NCBI GenBank assembly: GCA_015501585.1
Contig: JADNRY010000047.1
Span: 124,001-188,000 of the forward strand
Origin: Rhodocollybia butyracea
Lineage: Eukaryota > Basidiomycota > Agaricomycetes > Agaricales > Omphalotaceae
Reading direction: 5' to 3'
DNA: 64,000 bases
Numbering within the stretch: position 1 is the first letter of the stretch; every line of letters starts with the position of its first letter. The position numbers and the translations under genes were made by a program. The notes below the pieces were generated by a model. The model was not told the origin of the DNA and did no database searches. It saw nothing but the letters and a program-made list of their open reading frames with translations. Positions 23,293 to 34,687 of the stretch are shown here, piece by piece.

Positions 23293-25982
23293 ACTCATCC
23301 CCTGCAATATCTCGCAATTCATCTTCAACTCAAGCCTTCAACATTCAATGTTAACATTTGTAGTAGTCAAGGCAAATTCTCTGACTGTGCCTCAATAAGC
23401 TTCGCCTCAAGGCCTCAAACCTTTCAGAGCAACCTTTCTACTTGCACTGGAGCACTAAAGTTTTTCTACAGTTGCCTCGATCATAAGTCTTAATGCAAGG
23501 TTTGTCTTTTCTCCTTCGCTCCAAGCTTAAGTGGTTCTGATGTGCTTTTTCAGAATGTATGTTTCACAGCTTCAGTTAAGGTATACTTCAAACTGAGAAT
23601 TGTTATTGACTTCGTAACCATACTTGTAGTTACAGTGCATACATATTAGAGTAGTGAGGAAATGAAAGCATTAAGAACAAACGAAAGGGAGAACCGGAAA
23701 ACATCGGAACTGTCGGGAACACAGGAAGCGCCGAGTCAACGTTGATGCTCAGGACAAATTAGTTGCACCTGAGCTCAAAGGGCGCCGATTGCACTTCAAT
23801 ACGTTCCTATAGATTTTAGACTCAGCTCCAGTTATTTTGTACTGGGGATCAACGGCGCTGGGCGGACCTCAGGTGAATAGGATGTCTTGCCTGTGTAGGT
23901 TTGGCTCCTTACTAGATGAACATTGAAAGTATTTCCAAACCATTCTCACGGTCCCGTTTTGGCAACCCTAACCTTAGAGCTAAATAGTAAAAGGTTCGGC
24001 CCTTTGCCGCTTGCGGCCAGTCCCCCCAGTCATAAATATCCTACACTTTTCTCAAAACGTTGAAATTACAGCAACTCTGTCAGCAAGACACAAACTGGAA
24101 CCCTAGGCTCCCCTAGGCCAGCCTTTTCACCGTTGGCGTCGTCATCTATGCCGGAGCAAAGGCCTATCTGGCTACCCCATAATGTTCAGGGCTGAAGAAA
24201 CGTGACAATCCACGTCTATTGGCAGCTTTTCCCTAATAGCGTCGACGCTTCAACGTCAGCTGTACCACAATCAATTTGGCTAATAGCAATCCTCGCCAGA
24301 AATTTCTGTTCCTGGGTGGTCAAGTTTCAAATATCGCAAGCGCAGGAACTTGACCTATGTGTACGATCGTAGCACCGGGATCTTGGAACCACTAATGAAA
24401 ACTCGGCTTACGAACATAGCCTATACAGATAATTAGCTGTTCGAGCCTCTCTAATAGCGCTGCAGACCGACGATTGCAACACGGGAATTCACAAAGGCTC
24501 AAGGCAACCAGAACATCGAAGGAAGTTCTGAACGCTGCAGAGACCGACGATTACAAAGTGTGAATCTGCGAAGGCTCAGGGCAAGAGTTCTGAGATTTGA
24601 TCAAAGAATGAAAAACTCACTCCGAGTGCCAGCGCAGCAGCTTTCCAGTCAACACTGAACGGTCATGTCCGAGGAGTTTGATAATGAGATTCATGCCCTC
24701 CGAACTATTTCGACCTATCGTTGCAAGGAACCCGGCTCTTTCCCTAAACAGACGGCGCCGGTTTACCTACCTACCTGGTAACGCAGACGGAACGCCGAAA
24801 CAGTTATTTTCTACGAAATGTACAGAGGAAGGTATCCGAGTCGCATGGGCTAGCGCATGGGACGTCAACTATATCTCGACAGTGCGGTATGGGCAATGTT
24901 GATGTTCCGTAGGATTGATTTACTATCCTACCAGGCAAATCAACAATATGGCGACAGATCCGTCATCTGCTCGGACTGGAATGCTATTTTGTGGTAAGCG
25001 TGTCATCCTAGACTCTCAGAACAGCTTCTGGGGGCCATTGCTCACTTAATATAGCCCCTCCATTTTCTTACAACCCGAAATCAAGGAAATGTCCTGTAGG
25101 CTACCTCTCTCGATCTCAAAAACGCATCACCGTCTGCCGATCCCGCGAGCTTTTGGATTATATAGAACCGCACTCTTTGAACGCTTAATTTTCCTAGGTG
25201 AGGAACACTGCTTTTACCAGTTTGTGGGTTGTTTATTCTGCAAACTTGGGCTACATTGAGCTTCCTCAGCAGAAAATTTCCCGTCTTCAACAAGCAGACG
25301 ATGCGGTTATATTTTCCGATAAAAACACAGCGAGGAAGAATCATTGGTCTTGGTGATATCGACTACATAGCGGATAATCCTTGGACACAGGAACCCAGGT
25401 CGTGAACTGGGTCAACTGATACAGATATATTGGCGTCTTCTTCACCTCTACCTATGTGCATATTGATATCGCATGCTTGGCTGAGCCGGAGGAAATACAG
25501 CTGGCACCTTCCGCCGTTTATCAACTCGTGCCCTATGCTGGTTCTCATGTTCAGAAAAGCCTGGTATTCCGCCCCTGTCGTATAGCCTATTCCTTGTGTT
25601 ACCGAAGTATCTATTTGCCGGGGAAGGTCCCACTTGGCACTTGCTACGAGTGCACGACTAGCAAAGGCAGCAGGTCTTCGCTGTTGACTCTCTTGATGCT
25701 TCTAGGAGGGTCTTCCCGCTCCATTTCTATACGATTCGGAAGACATTTGTGAGAATGCAAATAGGTCTTTCGACACGCTTCAGTTTCATGTGAGGAATAA
25801 CACCATGACTCTGCAATGAAAGAAAGCTTTTCTTTTCTGCGGTAGACTGGAATACGACATGTGTTGTGGCGGCCCACAGGCCTTATAACAGTTCAACAAG
25901 TCAACGTAAGGGCAGCATGACTGCTCTTGTCGAATCACTTGCTAGCGGGGACTCGTATGGAGCACAGGTGCCGAGATAAGGT
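23293..25982. other. Intergenic, nothing recognised
   Basis: The stretch 23.3-26.0 kb contains only short frames without family resemblance. Two near-identical short segments (gctgcagaccgacgatt... near 24460 and gctgcagagaccgacgatt... near 24533) form a local ~75-bp duplication. Confidence 0.4.
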
Positions 25983-26190
25983 TCAAGGATGTGGAGATTG
26001 TGCCAACTCTGTGTGCACAGAGTGGAGAAGGTGAGAAGCACTCGAAGTAGTGATATCCGAACTGCAAGGGACTGGCCCTTGACAGATTTTAGACTCGTTG
26101 CTAAAACATCCATGACTGTCACCTGCAGATTTTCTAGGCCGTAAGCGAGACATTTGTATGGCATGCGACAACTGAAGATATGGCATCACA
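25983..26190 (-). pseudogene. Possible CK1-like kinase fragment
   Basis: On the minus strand one frame reads ENLQVTVMDVLATSLKSVKG, resembling the VMDLLGPSLEDLF hinge/helix-D region of casein-kinase-1-type enzymes. Another frame then gives SASHLLHSVHTELA, like the following LHS/HxxG helix-E region. The needed frame change and the absence of HRD, DFG and APE motifs argue for a relic. Weak call. Confidence 0.35.
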
Positions 26191-26684
26191 CTCAGTCTAA
26201 CGCAACTTTATCTCATGCTTTATCTAGAAGGAACATGAATGAACCCCATGCTATGTACCCATCGATCGGGAGATGGCACATTGAAACACCTGGTTCTGGT
26301 TGCACCATCCATGGCCTTAAAAATAGACGACCTGGCTGGTTTCTCAAAAAAAAGAACTATTCAGTAATATTTGTATATCAAGACACCACTCCGTGCCCAT
26401 GCCCCAAGAAATCAGGATATCCAAATCTTCTTTTTGGTCTGTTGAGCTTCTAAGTATATTTGAGGAACTCCGATACACTGCATATGTACAGGTCAGCCGC
26501 CTCCGGGAGGCATTACAAAGTTTTTTTTCCACCCATCCCGATAAATTATTTGTGTTTTGACGTAATCACTGAGGGTACTCTTCACGGCTTGCCCATGGCC
26601 ATGGCAGATGCTTTAATCTCGAAGACAATCTCGAAGCGCACCTCGAACGGTACTCACCGATCCGTCCCCCGCGTCTTCAATCGA

Positions 26685-26965
26685 TCAACCAATGAGATTA
26701 ATGGTAATTGAAATGTCAAGTGAGTACCCAAGCAGTCATCATCAAGAGACACTTAAGACTTCAGGAGTAAACTTTGACCATTCATGTACCATTACAGCAC
26801 ACGCTGTTCAAACTTCATCGATATCATTTGACCATCTCTAGCCGCACTCCTTCGTACCATTATTATCTTTAGTCCTTTCGGGATTGTATTGTAAAATCGT
26901 AATCTAGAGACCCCAATTTCAGACTTTGTGCCTTTTTTTTTCTACTCCGCCAGATCCTGGAGGCT
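26685..26965 (+). pseudogene. Relic of a ZIP-gene upstream region
   Basis: Shares with the 5' flanks of ZIP copies 1 and 2 the pieces caatgagattaatg, gtcaa[ag]gagtacc...agtcatcatc and ttctactccgccagatc (compare 27441-27590 and 31251-31385). A ZIP exon 1 does not follow. This suggests one more unit of the array existed and lost its gene. Confidence 0.5.
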
Positions 26966-27596
26966 CCTGGAGGCTATGTATAATCTCAACTCGACCTTAA
27001 TGCGCTCGGCTTTTGCCTTCAAGGGATATTTTAGTAAGTTTAGAGTGCTTGAAGCTGGCACCCAAAAATAAACAGCATGAGTCAACTTGTTACAGCTAGT
27101 AGCATAGGGATGGATACTCACAAAATTACATTCCAGCGGAGAGACTCTATATTCGGATCTCTAAATGGCTCTTGGTGCCCGGCGGGAGGATCTACGGCAA
27201 CGAACTGTTCTTGTGGTGAGCCGATTCTGCCTCCTGGTTCCAGAGAAGATGGGTCTATGTACCACCGGAATAATCTCTGAATCCGGTATTCAACAACTCT
27301 TGAGCTATGCCATACATTAAAAATCATTCTCCTGATGCACAATTGCTATAGAATTTTGGCTTCGCTGGAATGGAGAAAATCTGAGAAGTGCCTATCAACC
27401 ACTTAGCTGTACATGAATGACAACTTTGCCTTGAAGCGACCAATGAGATTAATGTTAGATGTCAAAGAGTACCTTAACAGTCATCATCTTCTTCGACTTA
27501 AAAAGGTAGCCAGAACATACCAATAATACTCGAGCGTCCCCTCCAGTTCGGTTTATCTCTTTTGATTATTTTCTACTCCGCCAGATCTTCGACACT

Positions 27597-28967
27597 ATGT
27601 CTGACTTAACCACTATGGATTGTGGCTCTGGCGGGGGAGCCGACACGTTTTTTGGACTTCGTGTAGGTTCAATATTCGTCATCCTCGTCGGCTCGATGTT
27701 TGGAGCACTATTTCCTGTGATCGCAGCGAGATATTCGAAAATCTTCAAAATTCCGAAAGCAGCTTTCGAGTGAGTGAATTATGTTCCTCCTTGTTCCAAA
27801 GTTATTTACGCTTATGAAGGTTTGCAAAATGGTTCGGGTCTGGCGTGATCGTAAGTGTAACAACATAGATGCCTGACTCGAAATTTACTTCGACATTCTC
27901 AGATCGCCACCGCATTCATACATCTACTTGCGCCTGCCACAATGGAACTAACTGATGTATGTCTTGCTGATGGCTGGCAGGGATACGTAAGTTATCGCTT
28001 TCGTGTGCACTTTCGATTGCTCATACTACCCTTTTAGCCGTATGCCCTTGCTCTCTGTCTCCTCAGTATTTTCGGTATTTTCCTTGTGGAGCTCGTAGCT
28101 TTTCGTTGGGGGACAGCCAAATTGGCCAAGATCGGTCTTGTATATGGTAAATATATTGTGTTCATTTACATGTTCAATATTCACTTCTACTAGATGCCCA
28201 TGGACATGAACCGGTTCTCACTCTGCACATGGTCCCGAGCCAATATGGCCAGCAACAATGGCTCAGATGGAAACGATGAAAAGATACTGGAGGAAGCCCG
28301 TCCCCTTCCCAGCAGTCCGTTAGCAAGATTCCAGGTCAGACTCAGGCGGTCCCAGCTGCGGCACTGGATTCGCCCGAGACCCAAATTGTGGGCGTTGCAA
28401 TTCTGGAATTTGGAGTCCTCCTTCATAGGTCGGTTTCACTCGAATGATTTGTTCCAATTTCATTGAATATGTGTAGTGTACTTGTGGGCCTAACATTAGC
28501 TGTCGACCCGGGTTTCAAGGTTCTATTCGTAGTTTTGGTCTTTCATCGTAAGTAACTTATCCTATGTTTCTCCTCCGGACTCTGACTCATTGCGTGCCAC
28601 AGAAACTTTCGAGGGACTCGGAGTTGGCTCGCGTCTTGCATATATGCAACCCCATCTCCCTCATAAGTACAGAAACGTTGCAGTCTGGGGAGGCCTGTTG
28701 TACGGAATAACTACTCCGTTGGGATTGCTGCAGGCCTGGGTGTCCGCTCCACATACAACCCTGGGAGTACCACAGCTCAGATAGTCTCCGGGGTGATGGA
28801 CTCTCTGAGTGCGGGGATCCTTATATATACGGGACTGGTCGAATTATTGGCGCACGAGTTCCTCTTCAGTACAGAGATGCAAAACAGCTCAAATACAAGA
28901 CTAGCACGATGTGTTATTACGATGATGCTGGATGTGGGTTGATGGCATTGCTAGGAAAATGGGCTTA
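27597..28967 (+). pseudogene. ZIP zinc transporter, copy 1 (multiple single-base frameshifts)
   Basis: Exons 1-4 (27597-27769, 27820-27850, 27903-27986, 28038-28146) splice in phase and encode the ZIP N-terminal half: CGSGGGADTFFGLR, TM segments ILVGSMFGALFPVIAARYSK, GSGVIIATAFIHLLAPA and YALALCLLSIFGIFLVELVAF. In exon 5 (from 28194) the His-rich loop runs into a stop at about 28288. Compared with copies 2 and 3, single bases are missing in short C or G runs near 28213, 28238, 28310, 28715 and 28932. The remaining exons (about 28476-28548 and 28602-28967) otherwise keep the family sequence, including the H-x-x-x-EGLGVG metal site and AHEFLFSTEMQ. As read it cannot give a full protein. Whether this is true decay or base-calling error is open. 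Confidence 0.75.
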
Positions 28968-29117
28968 AATTGTCCTCCGAAATGCTAACCCGCGTTTGAC
29001 ATGTACTTATGTTTCGTACTTACTATTGCTTTTAAATGTACATAACCCTTCCTCTGACTTCGAGTGTACTCCTCTCAGTGGCAGAAAACTGTAGCCTTCG
29101 GCCCTGCAGTGGTGCCA

Positions 29118-29515
29118 GGTTTTTTTCTGGATAGAACCAATATCTATGCTCGGCTGTCACTGATCATCTTTTGATATGTGTGAGGCCGTGGCAATCAGAG
29201 ACCATATTCGCGGTATGTGGGACTGGAGCCCGCATTTGCCTTGTCAGGAATACGCAAGTTTGCTTACTGATTGATTGACTGGATTCTTCGAGTCCATCTA
29301 CCAAGCATTACCAAGCCTCCCACAAGCAACTCTGTGCCTTAATATAATCAAAGCTTCTGAGGAGAGCAAAATTTATCTCCAGGGATTTTAGCAAGATTTT
29401 AGAACAAGAGATCGATCGCAGAATTTGTCTAAAATCGCGATAGCAAGTCACGCCCAGTGAATATAGGATGGCGGATTCTAGCAGCCTTCCTCTGCTTGCT
29501 CAGGCCCCCAGAAAC
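29118..29515 (+). pseudogene. Eroded GH2 beta-mannosidase relic 1
   Basis: Downstream of ZIP copy 1, several pieces match the intact beta-mannosidase in order. The stretch tttttctggatagaac corresponds to 37380-37397; accatattcgc...tgggactggagcc...cgcatttg to 37480-37533; and ggatggcgg...agcagccttcctctg to 38265-38300. The portion of the gene between about 37600 and 38170 is missing. There is no usable frame. Its position shows that the ZIP and mannosidase genes were duplicated together. Confidence 0.75.
29300..29391 (-). other. Small inversion relative to the second unit
   Basis: The reverse complement of 29300-29391 matches 33160-33275 in the second array unit; for example aatcttgctaaaatccctgg and gagataaat are shared on opposite strands. 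The sequence on both sides aligns in direct orientation, so a segment of roughly 90-110 bp was inverted in one of the two units. Confidence 0.65.
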
Positions 29516-30962
29516 TACCCACAACCGTTGTCCGACCAAGGACAGGGACGGTCACGTGAATTTTAAAAAATCGCGAAAATTTCCAAAAATAATTCAGAGC
29601 AACTCTACTAGCCTCTACGCAGACTTTTTTTTTTTTTGGCTGATATTTTGACTGTGAGAGCGGGAAATGCTTTGAGGATTTTTTTGCGTATATAGACAGT
29701 CGTGGTAGACCTGGTAGACCATCTTGAGATCATCGCAAATACTATCTGGTCAACCGTCAATGATCTTCAGCAGAGCCTGTGTATGTATATCAACTTGTTC
29801 GTTATAACTGCACATGTCGTGTATACTCACCGGTTCAGCCCAAAAACTTGCTTGTAGCTCTGAAGGCCATCAAAGATTCCAATCTCCTTTTTCGCAAAGC
29901 CTATCCATGCGGACCCAGTGCTTCATTCTCAAGGTACAATCCATTTGGTTCTTGCCTGAGGCGCGCCTTTACTCCATTTCGGTACCTTCAATATTCATTC
30001 AGAACATGCTTAATATGAATGAAAACTCTCACTACTTGTTTGACGTGCAGTTCAAAGGTTCCGTGGAATGCATTCTCTTTCACTGCATTTTCTACTTGTG
30101 GCTACTAGTGGTCCTATCCATGATGAGAAGACACAAAATGAAGATAACTCCCCCTAGGCCTCTGAATCCGCTCGAATACATGATGCTACTGCACTCACCA
30201 GGCTATAGTGGAGCCATTTCACTCCTTGGATAAGGACATCGAAGTCGGTTTCGCAGATATCACTTTCCTGGGTCTGTCAGCCTTCGTTAGGAGCTAGATA
30301 GCATCTAGCTCATCTTGCGAGAACAGCAGCACAATCTAGCAACGAAGCTAAATCGATAACCAAGCAAAAGTAAATTTTTTGTACATATTAGATCACTTCC
30401 TGGCAGTGCTTGATTCTTTGGCCGCGCGAAGAACCTTAAATTTTCAGTTCGGCACTCGCGCTAATACTCTAACTATGATTGATGACGTACTTGGCACGAT
30501 GCTACGTGTTCATGGGTAAGTACTGGACCCCAAAAAACCCTACCTCTATGTATGGTAACGTGTCCAGGAGCTACAAGGACTCTTACTATATTTGTTCAAG
30601 GGACTGCAGATATTCCCGCAGTCTACCGTATTTATTTTCCTAATTAGGAAAACAAATAAACCACTGCCAAAATTTGGGAGTTCTCTTTTCATGTTAATTT
30701 TATTGAACCTCTCCCTCTGGCTCTCTTGAGACTTAAGAGACCTGACAGGCTCTTTTTTTGTTTGTAAAGTTTTAAGGGTTAAAGGCTTGTTTGCAGCTAA
30801 GTAATAGTATGTCTTTTGTTGCTGCTATTCTCTCTTTGTTCTCTCTACTTCCTTCTACATAAAAGTGCTGCTGCCCATCATTCTATACACTATGCAAAAA
30901 ACCCTACAAAGACCTGGCCCCATGACCCATGGACAACTGTACACACCTGGAAAGAGAAAAAT
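29516..30962. other. Intergenic between array units, nothing recognised
   Basis: The longest frame (29814-30233, plus strand) has no domain, and its hydrophobic stretches look like chance. A T-run lies near 29629. No gene is supported. Confidence 0.4.
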
Positions 30963-31124
30963 ATCTGCCGAGCAGGTTTTTACCGAAATAAAACTGATTA
31001 GCCTAATAAAGATAATCAGTGGTTTTCAGTCCGCCTGAAACGGTTACTGAAATTTTATGATAAACTATAAATAGATTATCTTATCTTATCGGAAAATTTC
31101 GGTACAAAAATCCGCTCGACAGAT
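30963..31124. mobile_element. Candidate MITE with ~28-bp terminal inverted repeats
   Basis: The left end atctgccgagcaggtttttaccgaaat is matched by the reverse complement of the right end, atctgtcgagcggatttttgtaccgaaat, with a few differences and a 2-nt gap. The internal ~100 bp is AT-rich and contains a further hairpin (actgatta...taatcagt). It has no coding capacity. A target-site duplication is not clear. Confidence 0.55.
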
Positions 31125-31391
31125 TATTTTCTCATTCCGGTGTGGTACAAAGTCCGTAATCAGTAATTAGAACCTTTACTGCAAGGGCCAACCTCTACTT
31201 GAACTCTCAGGGGAACTCAGGGGAACTGCCGTGATCTCACAGCGTTACGGATGAGATTAATCTTAATGTCAAAGAGTACCTTACCAGTCATCCTTCGCCG
31301 ATTTAAAAATATCGCCAGAACACACCAATAATACTGGAGTGTCCCCTCCAGTTCGGTTTATTATTTTCTACTCCACCAGATATTCGACGCC

Positions 31392-32800
31392 ATGTCTGAC
31401 TCGACTGCTACGAATTGTGGCTCTGGTGGGGGAGCCGACACGTTTTTTGGACTTCGTATAGTTTCAGTATTCGTCATCCTCGTCGGTTCATTATTTGGAT
31501 CGCTGTTTCCTGTGATCGCGGCAAGACATTCGAAAATCTTCAAAATTCCGAAAGGAGCTTTTGAGTGAGTTGATTATGTTCCTCCTCGTTGTTCAAAAGT
31601 TATTTATGTATATGAAGGTTTGCAAAATGGTTCGGGTCTGGCGTGATTGTAAGTGTAGCACTGGCTGGTAGAAATTTTACCTCGACGTTCTCAGATCGCC
31701 ACCGCATTCATACATCTACTTGCGCCTGCTACAACGCAACTGAACAACCCTTGTCTTGCTGAAGGCTGGCAGGAATACGTACGTTATTGGCTTCATGTGC
31801 ACTTTTTGATTGCTCAAACTATCCTTTTTAGCCATACGCCATTGCTCTCTGTCTCCTCGGGATTATCGGTATTTTCCTTCTGGAGCTTGTAGCCTTTCGT
31901 TGGGGGACAGCTAAGTTGGCCAAGATCGGTCTTGCATATGGTAGATATATTTGTGCCCTTTACTTGTTCAATGTTCATGTTTCTATAGATGTCCATGGAC
32001 ATGAACCCGGTTCTTACACCGCACATGGTCCCGGTTCTTACATTGTACATGGTCCCGAGGCCAATATAGCTAGCAACAATAGCCCAGATGGAAACGATGA
32101 AAAGATACTGGAGGAAGCTCGCCCCCTGTCCAGTCTTCCGTCAGCGAGATTCCAAGTCAGACTCACGCGGCCGTACCTGTGACGTTAGATTCGTTGGATT
32201 CGCCTGCAACCCAAATTTTGGGGGTTGCAATTCTGGAGTTTGGAATCGTCCTTCATAGGCCAGTTTCACTTGAATGATTCGTTCCGATTTCACTGAAAAT
32301 GTGCAGTGTCTTTGTGGGCCTAACGTTAGCTGTCGACCCGGATTTCAAGATTCTCTTCGTAGTTTTGGTCTTCCATCGTAAGCAGCTTATCCTGTGTCTC
32401 TCCTCCAGACTCCAACTCATTGAGTGTCGTAGAAACCTTCGAGGGACTCGGAGTTGGCGCGCGTCTTGCATATCTGCAGCCCCTTCTCCCTCCTAATTAC
32501 AGAAACGTGGGAATCTGGGGAGGCATTTTGTACGGAATAACTACTCCCATTGGGATCGCTGCGGGTCTAGGTGTCCGCTCCACATACAACCCTGGGAGTA
32601 CCACAGCTTCCATAGTCTCCGGGGTGATGGACTCTCTGAGTGCGGGGATCCTTATATATACGGGACTGGTCGAATTATTGGCGCACGAGTTCCTCTTCAG
32701 TACAGAGATGCAAAACAGCACGAATATAAGACTAGCAAGATGTATCATTACGATGATGCTGGGATGTGGGTTAATGGCATTGCTGGGAAAATGGGCTTAA
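31392..32800 (+). CDS. ZIP zinc transporter, copy 2 (one frameshift, one GC donor)
   Basis: Exons 31392-31564, 31618-31648, 31695-31778, 31832-31940 and 31989-32258, then an exon starting with the SVFVGLTLAVDPDFK segment (about 32308-32378) and a last exon (about 32431-32800). The protein is a Zrt/Irt-type plasma-membrane zinc/iron importer: eight predicted TM segments, a His-rich cytosolic loop after TM3, the TM4 metal site (VLVFHQTFEGLGVGARL) and TM5 AHEFLF. The loop contains a tandemly duplicated HGPGSY unit not seen in copy 3. Relative to copy 3 one base is missing at about 32121-32140 (loop linker), shifting the frame. The exon-5 donor reads GC instead of GT. All other parts are intact to the stop at 32798-32800. 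It may be functional if the shift is a sequencing error. Confidence 0.75.
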
Positions 32801-32944
32801 GTTGTCCTCTGAATAACCCGCGTCTTTAGACTTGACATGTAATTATGTTTCGTAGTTACTGTTGCTTTTAAATGTACATAGCCCTTCTTCTGTCTGTCCT
32901 CTAACTGGCAGAAACTTGTCTGTAGACTTCAGCCCTGGTACCAA

Positions 32945-33415
32945 TTTTTTTCTGGATAGAACCAATATCTAGGCTCTTGCTGATCATCTTTTGGTATCTT
33001 TTGATAGCTTTTAATAGTCTTTTAATATGTGTGAGGCCTGCAGTTAGGGACCACATTCAGGGTGGGTGGGAGTGGAGCCCTGCATTTGCCTTGCCAGGAA
33101 TACACAAGCCTGCTTTGTGATTGATTGATTATGTAATTCTTCGAGCCACTTGCTCTACAATCTTGCTAAAATCCCTGGAGATAAATCTTGGGCTCCTCAG
33201 GAGCTTTGATTATTCAGGTACAGAGAGCTGAACATAAGGGCTAGCAATCTATGGAAAATCTTGTGTGGGAGGCGAAGGTCAGACTCAGTAAGTAGATGCA
33301 TCGAACTTGCTGCTAGCTTGATCCGTTCTATAGCAGTTACCTAGAGTGTCATAACAGAGTGGCGAGTCCAGGCCCAGTGAAAATACCAGCTTTCCTCCGC
33401 TTACTCGTCGTGTAA
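32945..33415 (+). pseudogene. Eroded GH2 beta-mannosidase relic 2
   Basis: Same arrangement as relic 1. The stretch tttttctggatagaaccaat matches 37380-37400; ggtgggagtggagccctgcatttg matches the tgggactggagccccgcattt region at 37509-37533; ttgatccgttctat and ggcgagtccaggcccagtg match 38178-38222. The middle of the gene is deleted and the frame is destroyed. It retains more of the 38.18-kb region than relic 1, so the two relics decayed separately. Confidence 0.75.
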
Positions 33416-34687
33416 GTTACCATCTTTGTTAATTATGCGCCTGCACGTGAGCTTTCCACGCCACCACCAATTCTCACGCACACTTTTGCGACTGGAGAGC
33501 ATTTTCCTTGTGTGTATTTTCCTGTGCCATTTCTACTACTCTTCCAACTTTACCACGCAGCTAAGATCAATATCCGGTCTTGATTCGTTCTAGAAATTTG
33601 CCGAGTGAAATCCAATTATCTCAATGGTAGAAATCGAGGAAGACTCAACAATTAATCGTTGACAAGTATGCTTCCAACGCCCTACCCATAACTGCCGCAT
33701 TGCGCGCTCTCAATAAATTCATATCACTTGGGATTCTCCAGAACCTGGACGCCAGATTCACCCAAAGCTCCTGATTTCACCTCTACGAGTGTTTTACAGA
33801 AAAGCGAAGCAAACGTGAGGAGTAAGGCGAATAGTACGAATATCCCGGGGGAAGGGCAATAGTAGGGGAAGGGCGGAGTAGTAGTAAAGTTGTATGGCCT
33901 GTAATACGGAGTCAGCGTGACTTGGCGAGTAATTTGTGGTAGGAATACGGATAGCAGAATAAAGCAGCTAGGACATACGCGTCATATTAGGCATGACGTC
34001 AATGATCCGATAGATTGTGCACTATCCCGTGACAAGTTCGCAAGCTGGCCTCGAGCGACGAGCATACTTTGCATTGGTGGCTGCCACGGTGACACTGATA
34101 GTGGCAGTCCAAGTCCAAGCTTATGAATCCGTTTCTCTCTCTGGTTATCCCCTGCTTGTCCGGACCTCTGGCGCCATCGATCCGACATTCAACATGCCAA
34201 GTAATCTACTTACTTCTTTCCTTCCGCCTTCCAACTCCTACTCGCCCTTGAGGCTATGTTCAACCTTAGCTTGATCCCGAGTCTCCCCAAGTGCTCTGGT
34301 TGCCGTCACTTGCGGCTCAGTTTCGTTTGGCTTGGCTTTTCTACGAACGGCCTTAGCCAACTCAGCCAACTACACCGTAACACCACACGTTAAGGCCAAG
34401 CTATACAAAGCCAAAGTAAATAAATAGTTCAGCTCCCGCTTACAACTAGTTGCGGGTGGCAGCCATAAAATCTCTACATTCTATGGACTACATTCAGTGC
34501 GACAGCAATTGCTTCAAGCTATCACGAGATTCCGGAGAAATGTTCAAGGGCGTTGGACCTCCACCCGAGTACCTGGCCATCTATCATCTTTAAAAGCTAG
34601 CAGGAACATCAACACTTAACGTCTCCTCCAACTCCAATATTTGTTTCTTTTGATTATAGTATAATACTCTACCTGATTCTTCAAGTT
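33416..34687. other. Intergenic upstream of ZIP copy 3
   Basis: One frame (ATG near 34017) has a signal-like hydrophobic stretch (YFALVAATVTLIVAVQVQA), but no continuation or domain could be supported. The last ~90 bp before 34688 keep pieces of the ZIP promoter (tttcttttgatta, ctacctgattcttc). Confidence 0.4.

Noticed and set aside
29814..30233. 139-residue plus-strand open frame between ZIP units
   Set aside because: No domain, signal or splice support; an overlapping second frame is equally open.
34017..34274. 85-residue frame with a hydrophobic signal-like stretch
   Set aside because: No continuation into a mature protein or intron chain could be found. It may be a lost exon, but this cannot be supported.
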